A stretch of DNA of 13,646 nt from a bacterium (GTDB lineage: Bacteria > Hydrogenedentota > Hydrogenedentia > Hydrogenedentiales > SLHB01). Below are positions 1 through 6,889 of the stretch, in pieces; position 1 is the stretch's first letter; every line of letters starts with the position of its first letter. The DNA is taken from contig JAAEQP010000913.1 of the NCBI GenBank assembly GCA_024231375.1, forward strand, positions 1 through 13,646. Direction: 5' to 3'. A program made the translations under genes and the position numbers. The notes under the pieces are model-generated. The model ran no database searches and was not told the origin of the DNA. It saw only the letters and a list, made by a program, of their open reading frames with translations.

Positions 1-343
1 ACTGCAACGGCGGGGCAGCCGAGCGAAACCGGGGTCTGTACCAAGCGAAGTCCGCCATCGGCGGACGCAGATGGGACTGTGGGGCTGTTGAGAAAGCTGC
101 AGCCCAGATGATCTCAGTTCCACGGACAGACACCACCTCCACGTCATCCCGAGCGAAGTCGAGGGACCTCTCATCGGCGAGCGCCTACCTACAAGAGATC
201 CCTCGACTTCGCTCGGGATGACATGATTGGCGTGTGCCTGGGTTGGAGTTGAAGTCTTCGGCAGCCCGGGACTTCTTCAACAGCTCCACAGTCCCGGATT
301 TTCCGCTCAGTCTTCCCCTGCGATTGGAGGCTTCGGAGCCCAC
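1..343. other. Gene-free left flank
   Basis: No reading frame in this stretch resembles a protein. A short perfect hairpin lies at 50-66 (7-bp arms, 3-base loop). The nested palindromic element described separately occupies 73-295. The last 48 bases lead into the stop codon of the leftward thioredoxin gene. Frame 3 stays open from base 3 to about 218, but its translation is low-complexity and runs through the palindrome, so it is not called. Confidence 0.6.
73..295. repeat. Nested palindromic (MITE-like) element, copy 1
   Basis: The outer ends form an inverted repeat: 73-91 (gggactgtggggctgttga) matches the reverse complement of 277-295 with a single mismatch. Inside lies a second, perfect 24-bp inverted repeat (143-166 with 199-222). 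It extends four more pairs past one mismatch, around a 22-base centre. The whole is about 223 bp and has no coding capacity. The same outer end motif recurs at both ends of the element at 10593-10767, which argues that the ends define a mobile or once-mobile unit. The element lies 48 bp beyond the stop of the leftward thioredoxin gene, so the hairpin may also act as a transcription end or RNA stabiliser. The inner repeat resembles an intergenic motif I recall from many unrelated bacterial genomes, from memory only. Confidence 0.7.
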
Positions 344-904
344 TCATCCATCGCCGCCGACCCGTTCTGCCATCTGCGCTACCTGCTCCTCCAGCGCCGG
401 GTCGAGGGCGGGGCCGTGCCACACGATGCGGCCGCGTGTGTCGACGAGGAAGGCCCAAGGAAGGCTGTCGGCGCCGTAGGCCCCGCGGTAGTCGACCGTG
501 GTGGCGCTGAGCGCGTCGCACGCGATGGTGTAGTCCATCTCATCGCCCATCTTCTCTACAAAGGGCCGGGCCACACCCGGCGCCTCCTCGGTCACGCCAA
601 TGACGACGAGCCCCGCGTCGCGGTGCTCCTTCTGCATGCGCGTGAGGCGCGGAATGGTGAGGCGGCACGGCTGGCACCACGTAGCCCAGAATTCGATGAC
701 ATAGAAGTGATCGCCCCGGCCTGCTTCGAGATCGACGGGGTCGCCTTTCAGCCATTCCGCGATTTGCAGCGGCGCCGCCGCATCGCCCAGGGCCGGCCCC
801 TTCGGCTCGATGGGGGGGGCTTCGCCGGGGCCGCGCATGACCACCACCACCGCGGCCACAATCAACACCACCAACGCCACCAACGCCAGTTTCTCAAATG
901 ACAT
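344..904 (-). CDS. Membrane-anchored TlpA-like thioredoxin
   Basis: A 186-residue thiol-disulfide oxidoreductase of the TlpA/ResA type, which reduces or isomerises disulfides outside the cytoplasm. Residues 6-23 form one hydrophobic N-terminal helix with no clear cleavage site, so the protein is probably tethered with its thioredoxin fold in the periplasm. The active site reads WCQPC (Cys77, Cys80) in the family context EFWATWC. A cis-proline is expected in the SLPWAF segment. Over a 92-residue gapless stretch it shares 55 residues with the thioredoxin at 2363-3313, so the two are paralogues. This copy lacks the C-terminal helical extension. The start ATG lies 13 nt after the stop of the oxidoreductase gene, which implies one operon. 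The CQPC motif differs from the usual CGPC/CxPC choices and may alter redox potential (inference). Confidence 0.88.
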   Translation of the reverse strand: MSFEKLALVALVVLIVAAVVVVMRGPGEAPPIEPKGPALGDAAAPLQIAEWLKGDPVDLEAGRGDHFYVIEFWATWCQPCRLTIPRLTRMQKEHRDAGLVVIGVTEEAPGVARPFVEKMGDEMDYTIACDALSATTVDYRGAYGADSLPWAFLVDTRGRIVWHGPALDPALEEQVAQMAERVGGDG

Positions 905-917
905 GGTCAGGCTGCCC

Positions 918-2150
918 TCACGCGCTGCCGCGCTTCACGAGGGGACCATCCTTGGGCAGGTCCAGATGCGCGTCGATCTTCTCGTTCTCTTGGAGCATCT
1001 GGTCCCAGGTGACCGTCTCGCCGCGATACGCCGCCATACGCCCGAGGATGCTGGCGAGGGTACTGTCGGCCGATTCGCGCGTGTTGTTGAGATGTGAGCC
1101 CGCCATGATGGCGGCATGGAAGTCTTTCATGTTGCTGACGGCGCCATCCTTGTAGATCGTGCTCGTCACGCCGCCTTCCCATTTGCCACCCTTGTGCTTG
1201 AGGTTCACTTCACCGCCGTAATGGGTGTCGACTGTGCCGAGACTGCCGAAGACCCGCGCGCAAAGGTCGCCGTACCCGTAGGTGAATTGGCCTGAACTGA
1301 AATCGATGACCACGTCGTTGGGGTAGGTGTAGGTCACGGCAAAGTGGTCCCAGCAATCGCCGACGTCGGTGCGCGCCTTGCGGCCGCCCGTGCCTACCGC
1401 TTTCACGGGATGTCCCTGAAGCAACCAGTTGGCCACGTCGATGACGTGGATGTTCTGTTCGACGATGATGTCGCCGGACAGGGGAATGTCGAACACCCAA
1501 TTGCGAAGCCGCGCGACCTCGGAGCCCGGCTTCTCTTTGAGTCCGAGCCGGCCGCAGTAGTAGTAGGCTTGTCCGCACACGGGATCGCCAATGATGCCGT
1601 CATGCACCATCTTCACGGCCTCGAGGTAGAGGGGCTCCTTGCGCGTCTGGAAGTCCACGAGCACGCTCTGCTTGCCGTTGACTCCCGCGGCCGCGTCGAC
1701 GATGGTCTTGCAGCCTGGCGCATCCACTGCGATGGGCTTGGCGAGATACACGTGCTTGCCGGCTTCGATGGCGGCCACGGTCTGCTCCGGGTGGAAATAG
1801 GGCGGACTGATCACCGCCACCGCATCGATGTCCGAATCCAGCATCTCGTGGTATCCGTCGAGCCCAATGAACTGATGGGCCTCGCCCACATCGAGACGTT
1901 TGCCTGCCATTTCGACCCGGTCCTTGAAGTAGTCGTGAACCGCCACCACCTTGGTGTTGGTGCTCTCCTGGAAGAGGCTGCCGATCCATGGGCCCCGGCC
2001 GCCGCACCCGATGATGCCCAGGCGCAGCCGTTCGTTGGCCTGCGCGCCCAACGCCGTGCCAGCCCGCATGACCATGAACCCGGCCGCGGCCGCTCCCGTG
2101 GTCTTCATGAATCCGCGTCTCGTAGCCTTACCGCTCTGATCGTGCGACAT
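918..2150 (-). CDS. Tat-signal Gfo/Idh/MocA family oxidoreductase
   Basis: A 410-residue NAD(P)-dependent oxidoreductase of the family that includes glucose-fructose oxidoreductase and inositol dehydrogenase; the substrate is probably a sugar or polyol but is not known. The ATG at 2150 is preferred over an upstream in-frame start because GGAGG sits 8 nt before it and the protein then begins with a twin-arginine signal (RRGFMK, residues 11-16, followed by an Ala-rich hydrophobic stretch). The Rossmann motif GCGGRG is at 48-53. The usual EKP triad is AKP (137-139): the lysine is kept but the glutamate is replaced. Residues 231-241 (EQNIHVIDVAN) carry the family's His/Asp pair (His235, Asp238). 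The C-terminal part matches the planctomycete-type subfamily (LASILGRMAAYRGETVTW). It is the first gene of an operon with the thioredoxin at 344-904. Such exported proteins presumably carry their cofactor, folded, through the Tat system. Confidence 0.9.
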   Translation of the reverse strand: MSHDQSGKATRRGFMKTTGAAAAGFMVMRAGTALGAQANERLRLGIIGCGGRGPWIGSLFQESTNTKVVAVHDYFKDRVEMAGKRLDVGEAHQFIGLDGYHEMLDSDIDAVAVISPPYFHPEQTVAAIEAGKHVYLAKPIAVDAPGCKTIVDAAAGVNGKQSVLVDFQTRKEPLYLEAVKMVHDGIIGDPVCGQAYYYCGRLGLKEKPGSEVARLRNWVFDIPLSGDIIVEQNIHVIDVANWLLQGHPVKAVGTGGRKARTDVGDCWDHFAVTYTYPNDVVIDFSSGQFTYGYGDLCARVFGSLGTVDTHYGGEVNLKHKGGKWEGGVTSTIYKDGAVSNMKDFHAAIMAGSHLNNTRESADSTLASILGRMAAYRGETVTWDQMLQENEKIDAHLDLPKDGPLVKRGSA

Positions 2151-2196
2151 CGGTGCATCCTCCAAGGAATGGGGTTTGTGTTCCGGGAACCAGACT

Positions 2197-2226
2197 ACGA
2201 TACGAGCCTTGGGTCTACGGATGCAA
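2197..2226 (-). promoter_or_regulatory. Candidate promoter of the oxidoreductase operon
   Basis: On the minus strand, a TTGCAT hexamer (2221-2226) is followed after 18 bp by TATCGT (2197-2202), about 46 bp before the ATG. The matches to sigma-70 consensus are 3/6 and 4/6, so this is weak and rests mainly on position. The hairpin at 2302-2336 just upstream supports a fresh transcription start here. Confidence 0.27.
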
Positions 2227-2301
2227 ACTGATGGACTTGGATACCTGCGGTCCTGCGAGCGGCGCGGTCCGGAGACGATACCGCAGCGATCCATGCGGAA
2301 A

Positions 2302-2336
2302 CCGCGACGGAGGACGCATGGGATCCTCCGTCGCGG
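2302..2336 (-). terminator. Perfect 13-bp hairpin, probable terminator
   Basis: The arms ccgcgacggagga (2302-2314) and tcctccgtcgcgg (2324-2336) pair perfectly around a 9-base loop. The hairpin lies 26 bp past the stop of the leftward thioredoxin gene at 2363. The U-tract on the minus-strand side is short (gguuucc), so it is either a weak intrinsic terminator or an mRNA-stabilising 3' stem. Confidence 0.6.
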
Positions 2337-2362
2337 CAGGGCTTCGGGTTCGAGACGCTCTG

Positions 2363-3313
2363 CTACGACCCGTTCAACTTGGCTTCGTACTCCTTGAGCG
2401 ACGATTCGAGTTGCTTCACCTCGTCCGCGTTGCCCGCGGCGGCCTTGATGGCAGCCTTCTGCGTCGCGACGGCTTCCTGCACCTTCCCGTTCTGGAACAA
2501 GGCCTTGGCGAATGTGTCCATGACGGCCGCGTTGGCGCCGCCCGATGCTTCATGGGCCAACTTGGCGACCTGCTCGATGAAGGCGCCGTTCTTGTAGGCA
2601 ACGCCCTCTTCCGTCATCAGATGCCACGCCAGTTGATTCAACAGATCGGGCATTACGGCCCCATGCTTCAAGACCTTTGCGCCGACGTCGTCGGCCGCTT
2701 TCGTGTCGCGGCCGTACTTGGAATAGACGATGTACTCCATGCCCCATAGCGGAAGAAGCTCGCGCATCTCGGCGGCAAGCTGCGCCTCCTGTCCGAAGGC
2801 GCCGGCGTTGAACGTGCCAGCCACCACTTGGTCCAGAACCAGTTCGATATCTTCCATGGGGTGTCCGTGCCACACGAGGTTGCCGGCCTTGTCGATGACA
2901 AAGGCATGAGGGATGCCGCGCACGCCAAAGGCCTCCATGTAGGCCTTGGACGTCTGGCGGTTCTTGTCAACGGCAACCGTGTAGTCCATCTGCCCGGCCT
3001 GTTCTTGCACGAAAGGCTTCACGGTAGCGGCGTCTTCGTTGCTGACCCCCACCACAACAACGCCCTTGTCCCGGTAGGCCTTCTGAATCTCGGTGAGGTG
3101 TGGGATGGTCTTCCGGCACGGACCGCACCAGGTAGCCCAGAATTCGACCACAAATACCTGAGTGCCTTTGCCAGCGGCCAGGTCGACGGGACCGCCCTTG
3201 GCCCACTCGGCGATCTGGAGTGGCGGGGCCGGGTCGCCCAGTTGGATCGCTGCCGCAGGCATCGCCATGGCCACGATCACCGCGCTCAATGTCGCGAGAA
3301 TGAGGTTCTTCAT
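2363..3313 (-). CDS. Secreted TlpA-like thioredoxin with helical C-terminal region
   Basis: A 316-residue protein with a cleavable-looking signal peptide (residues 1-22, ending PAAA). A TlpA/ResA-type thioredoxin domain covers about 25-165, with WCGPC (Cys63, Cys66) and a cis-proline in GIPHAF (Pro135). Residues 170-316 are predicted to be mostly helical and Ala/Lys/Glu-rich, ending in a heptad-like amphipathic segment. This resembles the TPR-like tails found on some Planctomycetes and Bacteroidetes thioredoxins. The expected role is periplasmic disulfide chemistry, with the tail binding a partner. The start is well supported by AAGGAG six nt upstream of the ATG. The gene is probably transcribed alone: a hairpin follows its stop, and a divergent gene starts 240 bp upstream. 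It is a paralogue of the thioredoxin at 344-904, so a duplication around the oxidoreductase gene is likely. Confidence 0.88.
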   Translation of the reverse strand: MKNLILATLSAVIVAMAMPAAAIQLGDPAPPLQIAEWAKGGPVDLAAGKGTQVFVVEFWATWCGPCRKTIPHLTEIQKAYRDKGVVVVGVSNEDAATVKPFVQEQAGQMDYTVAVDKNRQTSKAYMEAFGVRGIPHAFVIDKAGNLVWHGHPMEDIELVLDQVVAGTFNAGAFGQEAQLAAEMRELLPLWGMEYIVYSKYGRDTKAADDVGAKVLKHGAVMPDLLNQLAWHLMTEEGVAYKNGAFIEQVAKLAHEASGGANAAVMDTFAKALFQNGKVQEAVATQKAAIKAAAGNADEVKQLESSLKEYEAKLNGS

Positions 3314-3455
3314 CGGATACTCCTTATCTTTCCGGTTGACTGTCGCGCCCGCGGAACTCTGACGCGGTCATCTTGCCAAACCTCTACGTAACAATGGAAG
3401 TTCCGCGATAATTCTCGGAAGGGGGGCGTAGCCGAGGCTCAATTCGACCGAAGAA

Positions 3456-3484
3456 TGGAAGCGAGGGCGTAGGCAGGTTATGAT
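3456..3484 (+). promoter_or_regulatory. Candidate promoter of the glycosidase-like gene
   Basis: TGGAAG (3456-3461) and TATGAT (3479-3484) are separated by 17 bp. The -10 box matches consensus at 5 of 6 positions and the -35 box at 3 of 6. It lies about 70 bp before the ATG, inside the 240-bp divergent region. The 11-mer atggaagcgag covering the -35 box also occurs at the same spacing before the candidate -10 box upstream of the gene at 9368-10420. Confidence 0.33.
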
Positions 3485-3553
3485 GGAACCAGGAGTTATG
3501 AATCGCCATCGGGACCCATCTGCCTGGCGGCGAGGTGGCGTCGGGGGAGACAC

Positions 3554-6079
3554 ATGCGCGTAGTTGTTCTGGCGAGTGCGCTGATCCATGCGGTCGGCGT
3601 GGTTCACGCAGCGGAGTTCGTGCAACCGGTCGACCCGGCTTGCCACGTCGGGAACGTGACGCTCGAAATGAGCCTCAAGCCGTTCAGAGACCCAAGCGAC
3701 GCCTACGTGGCGGGCGTGTGCGAGGAACTGTTTCGCCAGTGGTGGCCTCTGACGCGCCATGCGGACAGGGTTTCGGTCCTGTTGTGGACGGCGGACGGTT
3801 CGGAGATCCTTGAGTACGACGGGAACATGGACGCGCCGTTGGAATGGGCTCGCTACATCGGCACGGGAAACTCGAAGTACGAGCCGGGCACGGGACCCGA
3901 TCACCTGTCGCTTCACCAACGGGCCTATTGGTACACCGAGAACCCGCCCGCCATCACCTACGGCGATCTGAAACGCATCATCGGTATCATCAAGCGCGTG
4001 GGTGTCGAGGTAACGGGGAAACCCATCCGTGTGGGAGCCACCTTCGACCCAGGACCCGAATTCGCCAAGTCGGACTTCAAGTACACGCGGCATCCCGAGA
4101 TTTGCATGGGCAACACCATGGGAAAAGGCACCTTCGTGTGCAGCTACTCGGTGCTCCATGCCGACGACCATGCCTACGCCGGGTTTCCGGAGGGCATCCC
4201 CGAGGGCACGCCCTTCGGCACGTTCTTCGGCAGACAATGCAAGCATTTCCTGGACGACCTGGCGTTCGACTACATCTGGCTTTCGAACGGATTCGGCTTC
4301 GGGCTGGAAACCTGGGGCGCCACGGGCGCGGTGTTCAATGGGGAGCAGTTCGATACCGGCAAAATCGCCGGGGTTCGCGAGAAGATTCTGGATTTCTGGA
4401 AGCTATTCCGCGCGGAATGTCCCGACACTCCCATCGAAACCCGAGGAACGAATCTCTCGACCGGCATGGACCTTGCCGCCGACGGCGTGCCGTTGCGCAG
4501 CATCTATCGAGGCGGATTCCACATGGCGCCGCCGCCCAATTCGCCGTGGGCGGCCCTCGACGGCGATTTTGGACTTGAACTCGTGGGGTATATGTCGAGC
4601 ATCGCCGAACTGCCGGGAGATGAGTTCCCCTTCCGGTACTACACGCACGACCCGTGGTGGTTGAACAGCCCCTGGCTCGATCGGTACGGCCGGGAACCCC
4701 ACGACATCTATCTGCCCATGTCCATTTCACGCATCGACGCCGCGGGTCAGGTAAGGCTGCCGACGTCCATTTTGTTCCTTACCGTGGACAACTCGTACGG
4801 CGGCATGCCCGTGGAGGTGCCCAACGAAGTCATCCCGCACATTCTGCGCGCACGAACCGATTCCGCCGACCAACCGGGACCGGTGGTTTGGGCCTATCCC
4901 TTCGACGAGTACCACGACATGACCTTCGGCGACCCACCCCGAGTCGACGAAGTGCTGTTCGGAGACTGGTTCATGCGGCAAGCCGTGAACGCGGGATTCC
5001 CGATCAACACGGTAGTGTCGACCGCGAATCTGATCGCTTCGTTGGAAGCCAAGCCGGGGCTGTACGCGGAGTCCGTGTTGGTGAGCATCGTGCCGGACGG
5101 CGGTGCGGCGCTGGAACAGACGTTGACGGACCATGTGCGGAACGGGGGGCGGGTGCTGTTGTACGGCCCGGTCGGGCACGCGAGCGACGGGATGTTGGCC
5201 ATGCTGAACGTGCGGCGCTACGAGCCGATCAGCGGGGGGATGGGCATTGAGGTGGCCGCTTTCCGAGACGTGTGCCGGGATCAAGCCTTCCCTACGCGCG
5301 TCCAGCATCGCCCGCTCACGTGCGCGGGCGGCGTAACGGCGATCGTCGCGAACGACGATGACCCGGCCACCACCGTGATCGCGTCGGTGAAGCAGGAGAA
5401 CGCGGTCCGCGCCATTGCCCTGATTCGACGCGAAGAGGCGTGGAATGGCGGCGCATTGGCCTGGATTCGCGGCACCAACAGCAACTATTACCGGAAGGGC
5501 GGCCGGTTGTTGGCCAATGACAACGCGAACGAGTGGTTCGCGGGCGAAGTGTTGGCGCGCTACACGCTGGCGGAGTTCGGGTACGAGTTCGGCGCGGCCA
5601 AGCGTGTGCCGGCGCAACGGAACCCGCTGGTGTGTGTCGCGCGGAACCGCAATGCTTTTGTGTTTTCGGGTTACTGCCGCGACACCACGGTCGATGCACG
5701 GCTACGGTTTCCGCAGGGCGCACCTGTCCTCGTAGGGTACGAGACGCGCTTGGACGACGGACGTTCGGTCTACCGCATGCCGCGGGCGTGGCACCGCGAA
5801 TGCCGCGTGTTCGTCGATGGGCAGCAGGACGGCACGTTGGCATGCAGCGAACAACCGTCGGTCCAATACGGCGTCAAACGCCGGCTGCGTGTGACGGGCC
5901 TCGACCACGCTACGGTGCGGTTCTACCCGGAACCGGGCAGTGACCCGCTCAGAATGTTCCTCAATGCGGGCTATCCCTTCCAGAAAGGCGCGATTGAGTT
6001 TGAACTGGTCGACGACCCGACGCTCGGGAGGCACGCGGTGGTGCGGGATGTGACGGGCCGGTTGACCATCGCCTGGTAG
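3554..6079 (+). CDS. Secreted glycoside-hydrolase-like protein, unassigned family
   Basis: An 841-residue protein that I cannot place in a named family. A signal peptide covers residues 1-20 (ending VHAA). Residues 30-460 look like a TIM-barrel: beta-strand-like blocks include GNVTLEMSL, RVSVLLWTA, KPIRVGATF, FDYIWLSNGFG, PIETRGT and ILFLTVDNS, with many Trp, Tyr, Asp and Glu residues, typical of sugar-binding clefts. Candidate acids near strand ends are Glu252, Glu295, Glu342 and Asp412. Residues 463-555 read like the amidotransferase-fold trimerisation domain of GH42-type beta-galactosidases (VLVSIVPDGG, then NGGRVLLYGP). The remainder (about 570-841) is beta-rich, with accessory-domain character. 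GGGGGAGA lies 3-5 nt before the ATG. It is the only plus-strand gene and converges on the HAD gene with only 20 bp between stop codons. Alternatives are a non-catalytic carbohydrate-binding protein or a degenerate glycosidase. The domain reading is inference from pattern, not a search. Confidence 0.82.
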   Translation: MRVVVLASALIHAVGVVHAAEFVQPVDPACHVGNVTLEMSLKPFRDPSDAYVAGVCEELFRQWWPLTRHADRVSVLLWTADGSEILEYDGNMDAPLEWARYIGTGNSKYEPGTGPDHLSLHQRAYWYTENPPAITYGDLKRIIGIIKRVGVEVTGKPIRVGATFDPGPEFAKSDFKYTRHPEICMGNTMGKGTFVCSYSVLHADDHAYAGFPEGIPEGTPFGTFFGRQCKHFLDDLAFDYIWLSNGFGFGLETWGATGAVFNGEQFDTGKIAGVREKILDFWKLFRAECPDTPIETRGTNLSTGMDLAADGVPLRSIYRGGFHMAPPPNSPWAALDGDFGLELVGYMSSIAELPGDEFPFRYYTHDPWWLNSPWLDRYGREPHDIYLPMSISRIDAAGQVRLPTSILFLTVDNSYGGMPVEVPNEVIPHILRARTDSADQPGPVVWAYPFDEYHDMTFGDPPRVDEVLFGDWFMRQAVNAGFPINTVVSTANLIASLEAKPGLYAESVLVSIVPDGGAALEQTLTDHVRNGGRVLLYGPVGHASDGMLAMLNVRRYEPISGGMGIEVAAFRDVCRDQAFPTRVQHRPLTCAGGVTAIVANDDDPATTVIASVKQENAVRAIALIRREEAWNGGALAWIRGTNSNYYRKGGRLLANDNANEWFAGEVLARYTLAEFGYEFGAAKRVPAQRNPLVCVARNRNAFVFSGYCRDTTVDARLRFPQGAPVLVGYETRLDDGRSVYRMPRAWHRECRVFVDGQQDGTLACSEQPSVQYGVKRRLRVTGLDHATVRFYPEPGSDPLRMFLNAGYPFQKGAIEFELVDDPTLGRHAVVRDVTGRLTIAW

Positions 6080-6099
6080 CGCAGGAACCTGGGCGTTTG

Positions 6100-6864
6100 T
6101 TACGAACCGGATGCCCGCTGCATCTCGGGCCGGGCCAGGATGTCCAGCATACCGTTGATGTCGCGATGGGGCGACACGTAGTCGGCGGCGTCTTTGATGC
6201 ATTGGCTGGCGTTCGCCGGGCAGGCGAAGAATCCCACGGTCTCGCGCAACGGCAGGTCGCCTTCGCTATCGCCGATTCCCGCGGTTTCGTCGCCCGTGAC
6301 GCCCAACTCATCCAACAGCGCCCGCAAGGTGCTGCCCTTGTCGACGCCCGCCAACGAGATGTTGAGGTAACAGGGCGACGCATTGATGACGAGTTCGGGA
6401 CCATCGTGTTCCGTCACGAAGGCGTCGATGCGCGCTTTCATCTCGGGAAACAGGCCGGGGTCGCTCGAAAACACCGACATCTGAGCTTCTTTGCCGAACT
6501 GGAGCACCGCTTCCGGGTGGTGCGGCAGAATCTCGGTTTCGACGAACGCGCGTACCGCACGCAACCCCAGGACCTTCTCCTCGGTCACACCGGGTCCGTA
6601 GCGCGACCAGTTGTCGTGCAACGTGTAGAGCACCGCGCCGTTTTCGCAGATCACGGGCGCACGGACGTCCAGGATCTTCGTCAGAGCTTCCACGTAGGGC
6701 TGGGGACGCCCCGTACATATGGTCATGGGAGCGAGTGTGCCGTGTCCTGCCGACGCTTCGCGCACCACTGCCGCGAACCGGGCGAAGGCCTCCAGGTCCC
6801 ACGCCACGGACTCCTCCGGGTTCACGCATCCGTCCAAATCGCTGATAATCCACTTCACAGGCAT
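6100..6864 (-). CDS. HAD-superfamily phosphatase (Cof/SPP-like, subclass IIB)
   Basis: A 254-residue cytoplasmic phosphatase, likely acting on a sugar phosphate or phosphoglycolate-like substrate. All four HAD motifs are present: DLDGC (Asp9 nucleophile, Asp11 acid/base), the motif II threonine in TICTGR (Thr51), the motif III lysine in DKGSTL (Lys176), and motif IV GDSEGD (Asp199, Asp203). The large cap between motifs II and III (about 75-170) and the segment PVICENGA are typical of IIB members such as sucrose-phosphate or mannosyl-phosphoglycerate phosphatase. It starts 25 bp after the KDG kinase stop and has GGGAG about 9 nt before the ATG, so the two are probably co-transcribed. The pairing suggests control or clearance of a phosphorylated sugar made in the same pathway (inference). 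No signal peptide is present. Confidence 0.87.
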   Translation of the reverse strand: MPVKWIISDLDGCVNPEESVAWDLEAFARFAAVVREASAGHGTLAPMTICTGRPQPYVEALTKILDVRAPVICENGAVLYTLHDNWSRYGPGVTEEKVLGLRAVRAFVETEILPHHPEAVLQFGKEAQMSVFSSDPGLFPEMKARIDAFVTEHDGPELVINASPCYLNISLAGVDKGSTLRALLDELGVTGDETAGIGDSEGDLPLRETVGFFACPANASQCIKDAADYVSPHRDINGMLDILARPEMQRASGS

Positions 6865-6889
6865 GTACGTCTGCTCCCTCGCGTCCTGT

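Noticed and set aside
50..66. Short perfect hairpin as a terminator
   Set aside because: The 7-bp stem has a 3-base loop and no T-tract on either side, and no gene end is visible next to it.
73..295. CRISPR-like repeats
   Set aside because: The repeats here are inverted and occur as single pairs. There are no regularly spaced direct repeats and no cas genes in the window.
811..820. Run of eight G residues as a frameshift site
   Set aside because: The thioredoxin frame is continuous on both sides of the run and the protein aligns with its paralogue after it, so no shift is needed. A similar run at 7871-7878 in the KDG kinase gene is also in frame.
1344..2231. 295-codon plus-strand open frame opposite the oxidoreductase
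   Set aside because: It is fully antisense to a clear Gfo/Idh/MocA gene with strong motifs and ribosome site, and its own translation resembles no family.
2151..2294. Longer N-terminus for the oxidoreductase (start at 2294)
   Set aside because: The extra 48 residues are not like any Tat leader, would bury the twin-arginine motif, and lack the strong GGAGG found before the ATG at 2150.
3368..4246. 292-codon minus-strand open frame reaching into the divergent intergenic region
   Set aside because: It overlaps the start of the plus-strand gene in antisense, and its translation has neither a signal nor a motif.
4727..5617. 296-codon minus-strand open frame inside the glycosidase-like gene
   Set aside because: It is antisense to the long plus-strand gene, which has a signal peptide and ribosome site. 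The translation is Arg/His-rich shadow sequence.
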